From Burkholderiales bacterium (lineage in GTDB: Bacteria > Pseudomonadota > Gammaproteobacteria > Burkholderiales > JAEUOS01), in contig JAEUOS010000074.1 of the NCBI GenBank assembly GCA_016790695.1, forward strand, positions 1-64,000: 64,000 nt of DNA, in the 5' to 3' direction. The translations under genes were made by a program, and so were the position numbers. Under the pieces are notes generated by a model, which did not search any database, had not been told where the DNA came from, and was given only the letters and a program-made list of their open reading frames with translations. Shown here one piece after another: positions 62,859 to 64,000 of this stretch; within the stretch, counting starts at the first letter, position 1, and each line of letters opens with the position of its first letter.

Positions 62859-64000
62859 AACCCGACTATTCGCTCGCCGTCGACATCGGCGGCACGTTCA
62901 CCGACATCGTGCTGCGCGCCGGCGACGGCCGCCTCGTCGTCGACAAGACCCTGACGACGCCGCGGAGCCTGCTCGACGGTTTCTTCACCGGCGTGCACGC
63001 GGTGCTGGCCAAGGCGGGCATCGGCCCGGCCGACGTCAACGGCGTGGTCGTGCACGCGACCACCGTGGTGACCAATGCGCTGATCGAGCGCAAGGGCGAG
63101 GTCACGGCGCTGCTGGTGACCGAGGGATTCCGCGACGTGCTCGGCATCCGCAACGAGCACCGCTACGAGATGTACGACCCGCAGATCGAGTTCGCGCCGC
63201 CGCTGATCGACCGCGCGCTCACCTTCGGCGTGGCCGAGCGCACGCTGGCCGACGGCACCGTGCTCGAGGCGCCGGACGCCGCGGAAGTCGCGCAGATCGC
63301 GGCGCGACTCGGGGAGTCGGGCGTGCGCTCGGTCGCGGTGTGCCTGCTCAACAGCTACGCCAACCCCGCCAACGAGCGCGCGGTGGGCGCGGCACTCGCG
63401 GCGGCGGCACCCGCGCTGTTCGTCTCGCTCTCCTCGGAGGTGGCGCCGCAGATCCGCGAATACCCGCGCGCCTCGACGACGGCGATCAACGCCTACACCA
63501 TGCCGGTGTCGCTGCCGTACCTGCGCGCGCTGGCCGCGCGCCTGGCGGCGGAGGGCTTCGCCAACGAGCCGCTGATCATGCTGTCGTCCGGCGGCATCAT
63601 CGGCGCCGAAGTCGCGGGCCGCAACCCGGTGCGCATGATCGAAAGCGGCCCCGCGGCCGGCGCGCTGGCGGCCAGCCACTACGCGGGCCTGCTGGGCCTC
63701 GCGCGCCTGATGTCGTTTGACATGGGCGGGACGACCGCCAAGGCCTGCCTGATCGAGGACGGCAAGCCCCTGGTCACCGGCCTGTTCGAGGCCGACCGCA
63801 AGTACCGCTTCAAGGAAGGCAGCGGCATGCCGGTGACGATTCCGTCGATCGACATGATCGAGATCGGCGCCGGCGGCGGCAGCATCGCCCATGTCGACGC
63901 GCTCGGCCTGCTCAAGGTCGGGCCCGAGTCCGCGGGGGCCGAGCCCGGTCCCGCGTGCTACGGGCGCGGCGGGCAGCGCCCGACCGTCACCGATGCCGAC
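62855..64000 (+). CDS. hyuA: Hydantoinase A / 5-oxoprolinase-type subunit (3' end outside window)
   Basis: 382 codons in the window, open at the right edge. The GTG start at 62855 overlaps the iclR stop (GTGA) and has GGAGG at 62845-62849. The N-terminal phosphate-binding motif of the ASKHA-like fold is DIGGTFTDIVL (residues 10-20). HATTVVTNALIERKG follows, then SSEVAPQIREYPRASTTAINAY, the second phosphate loop DMGGTTAKACLIEDG (from residue 289) and IEIGAGGGSIA. This matches HyuA of ATP-dependent N-methylhydantoinase, acetone/acetophenone carboxylase alpha-type and oxoprolinase families, which cannot be told apart here. A HyuB partner would be expected just beyond the window. Confidence 0.92.
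   Translation, partial: MKPDYSLAVDIGGTFTDIVLRAGDGRLVVDKTLTTPRSLLDGFFTGVHAVLAKAGIGPADVNGVVVHATTVVTNALIERKGEVTALLVTEGFRDVLGIRNEHRYEMYDPQIEFAPPLIDRALTFGVAERTLADGTVLEAPDAAEVAQIAARLGESGVRSVAVCLLNSYANPANERAVGAALAAAAPALFVSLSSEVAPQIREYPRASTTAINAYTMPVSLPYLRALAARLAAEGFANEPLIMLSSGGIIGAEVAGRNPVRMIESGPAAGALAASHYAGLLGLARLMSFDMGGTTAKACLIEDGKPLVTGLFEADRKYRFKEGSGMPVTIPSIDMIEIGAGGGSIAHVDALGLLKVGPESAGAEPGPACYGRGGQRPTVTDAD

Overview
The window is very GC-rich DNA (about 70 %) whose genes almost all read left to right. Several things point to a betaproteobacterium, most likely Burkholderiales-like: a PEP-CTERM protein with a probable sigma-54 promoter, an IclR/HyuA pair, a TAT-exported DUF3500 protein and TolC/HlyD-type envelope proteins. 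This is inference from gene families and composition; there is no rRNA or other taxonomic marker.

Region 1 (2-49291) is one uninterrupted reading frame, already open at the left edge, so its start lies outside the window. It encodes at least 16,429 residues of a cysteine-poor, Gly/Ala/Asp-rich repetitive protein. In order it contains: long beta-rich segments; about a dozen copies of a YIDVxF-type module; RTX calcium-binding repeats; Calx-beta-like modules; about 74 copies of a ~100-residue module built around G-[ED]-x-W; and a C-terminal third in which RTX repeats alternate with 14 FG-GAP/VCBS-type DxDGDGDxD repeats. It ends in a short hydrophobic stretch and an Arg-rich tail. It is best read as a giant secreted or surface adhesin/matrix protein.

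Region 2 (49453-57919) is a five-gene same-strand cluster that looks like its dedicated export and assembly machinery: a signal-peptide-bearing periplasmic adaptor, a TolC-like outer membrane protein, a GAF-TM-HlyD fusion, a PqqD-like/M50-like/HlyD-like polytopic membrane protein, and a short SecA paralogue. The SecA-like gene overlaps the end of the M50-like gene by 8 nt. No ABC exporter (HlyB type) is present. The striking possibility is a hybrid secretion system in which a shortened SecA motor replaces the type I ABC ATPase.

Region 3 (58011-60153) holds a TAT-signal DUF3500 protein and a zinc-free MDR-type NAD(P)H:quinone oxidoreductase, 1 nt apart. Region 4 (60154-62051) is an accessory strip: a decayed VapBC toxin-antitoxin locus (minus strand), a PEP-CTERM/DUF1566 protein with a sigma-54-type promoter, and a decayed DUF4143-type ATPase gene (minus strand) with an in-frame stop where the family usually has Trp. 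Region 5 (62052-64000) is an IclR-family regulator translationally coupled (GTGA overlap) to a hydantoinase A/oxoprolinase-type gene that runs off the right edge. No tRNA, rRNA, CRISPR array or complete insertion sequence was seen.
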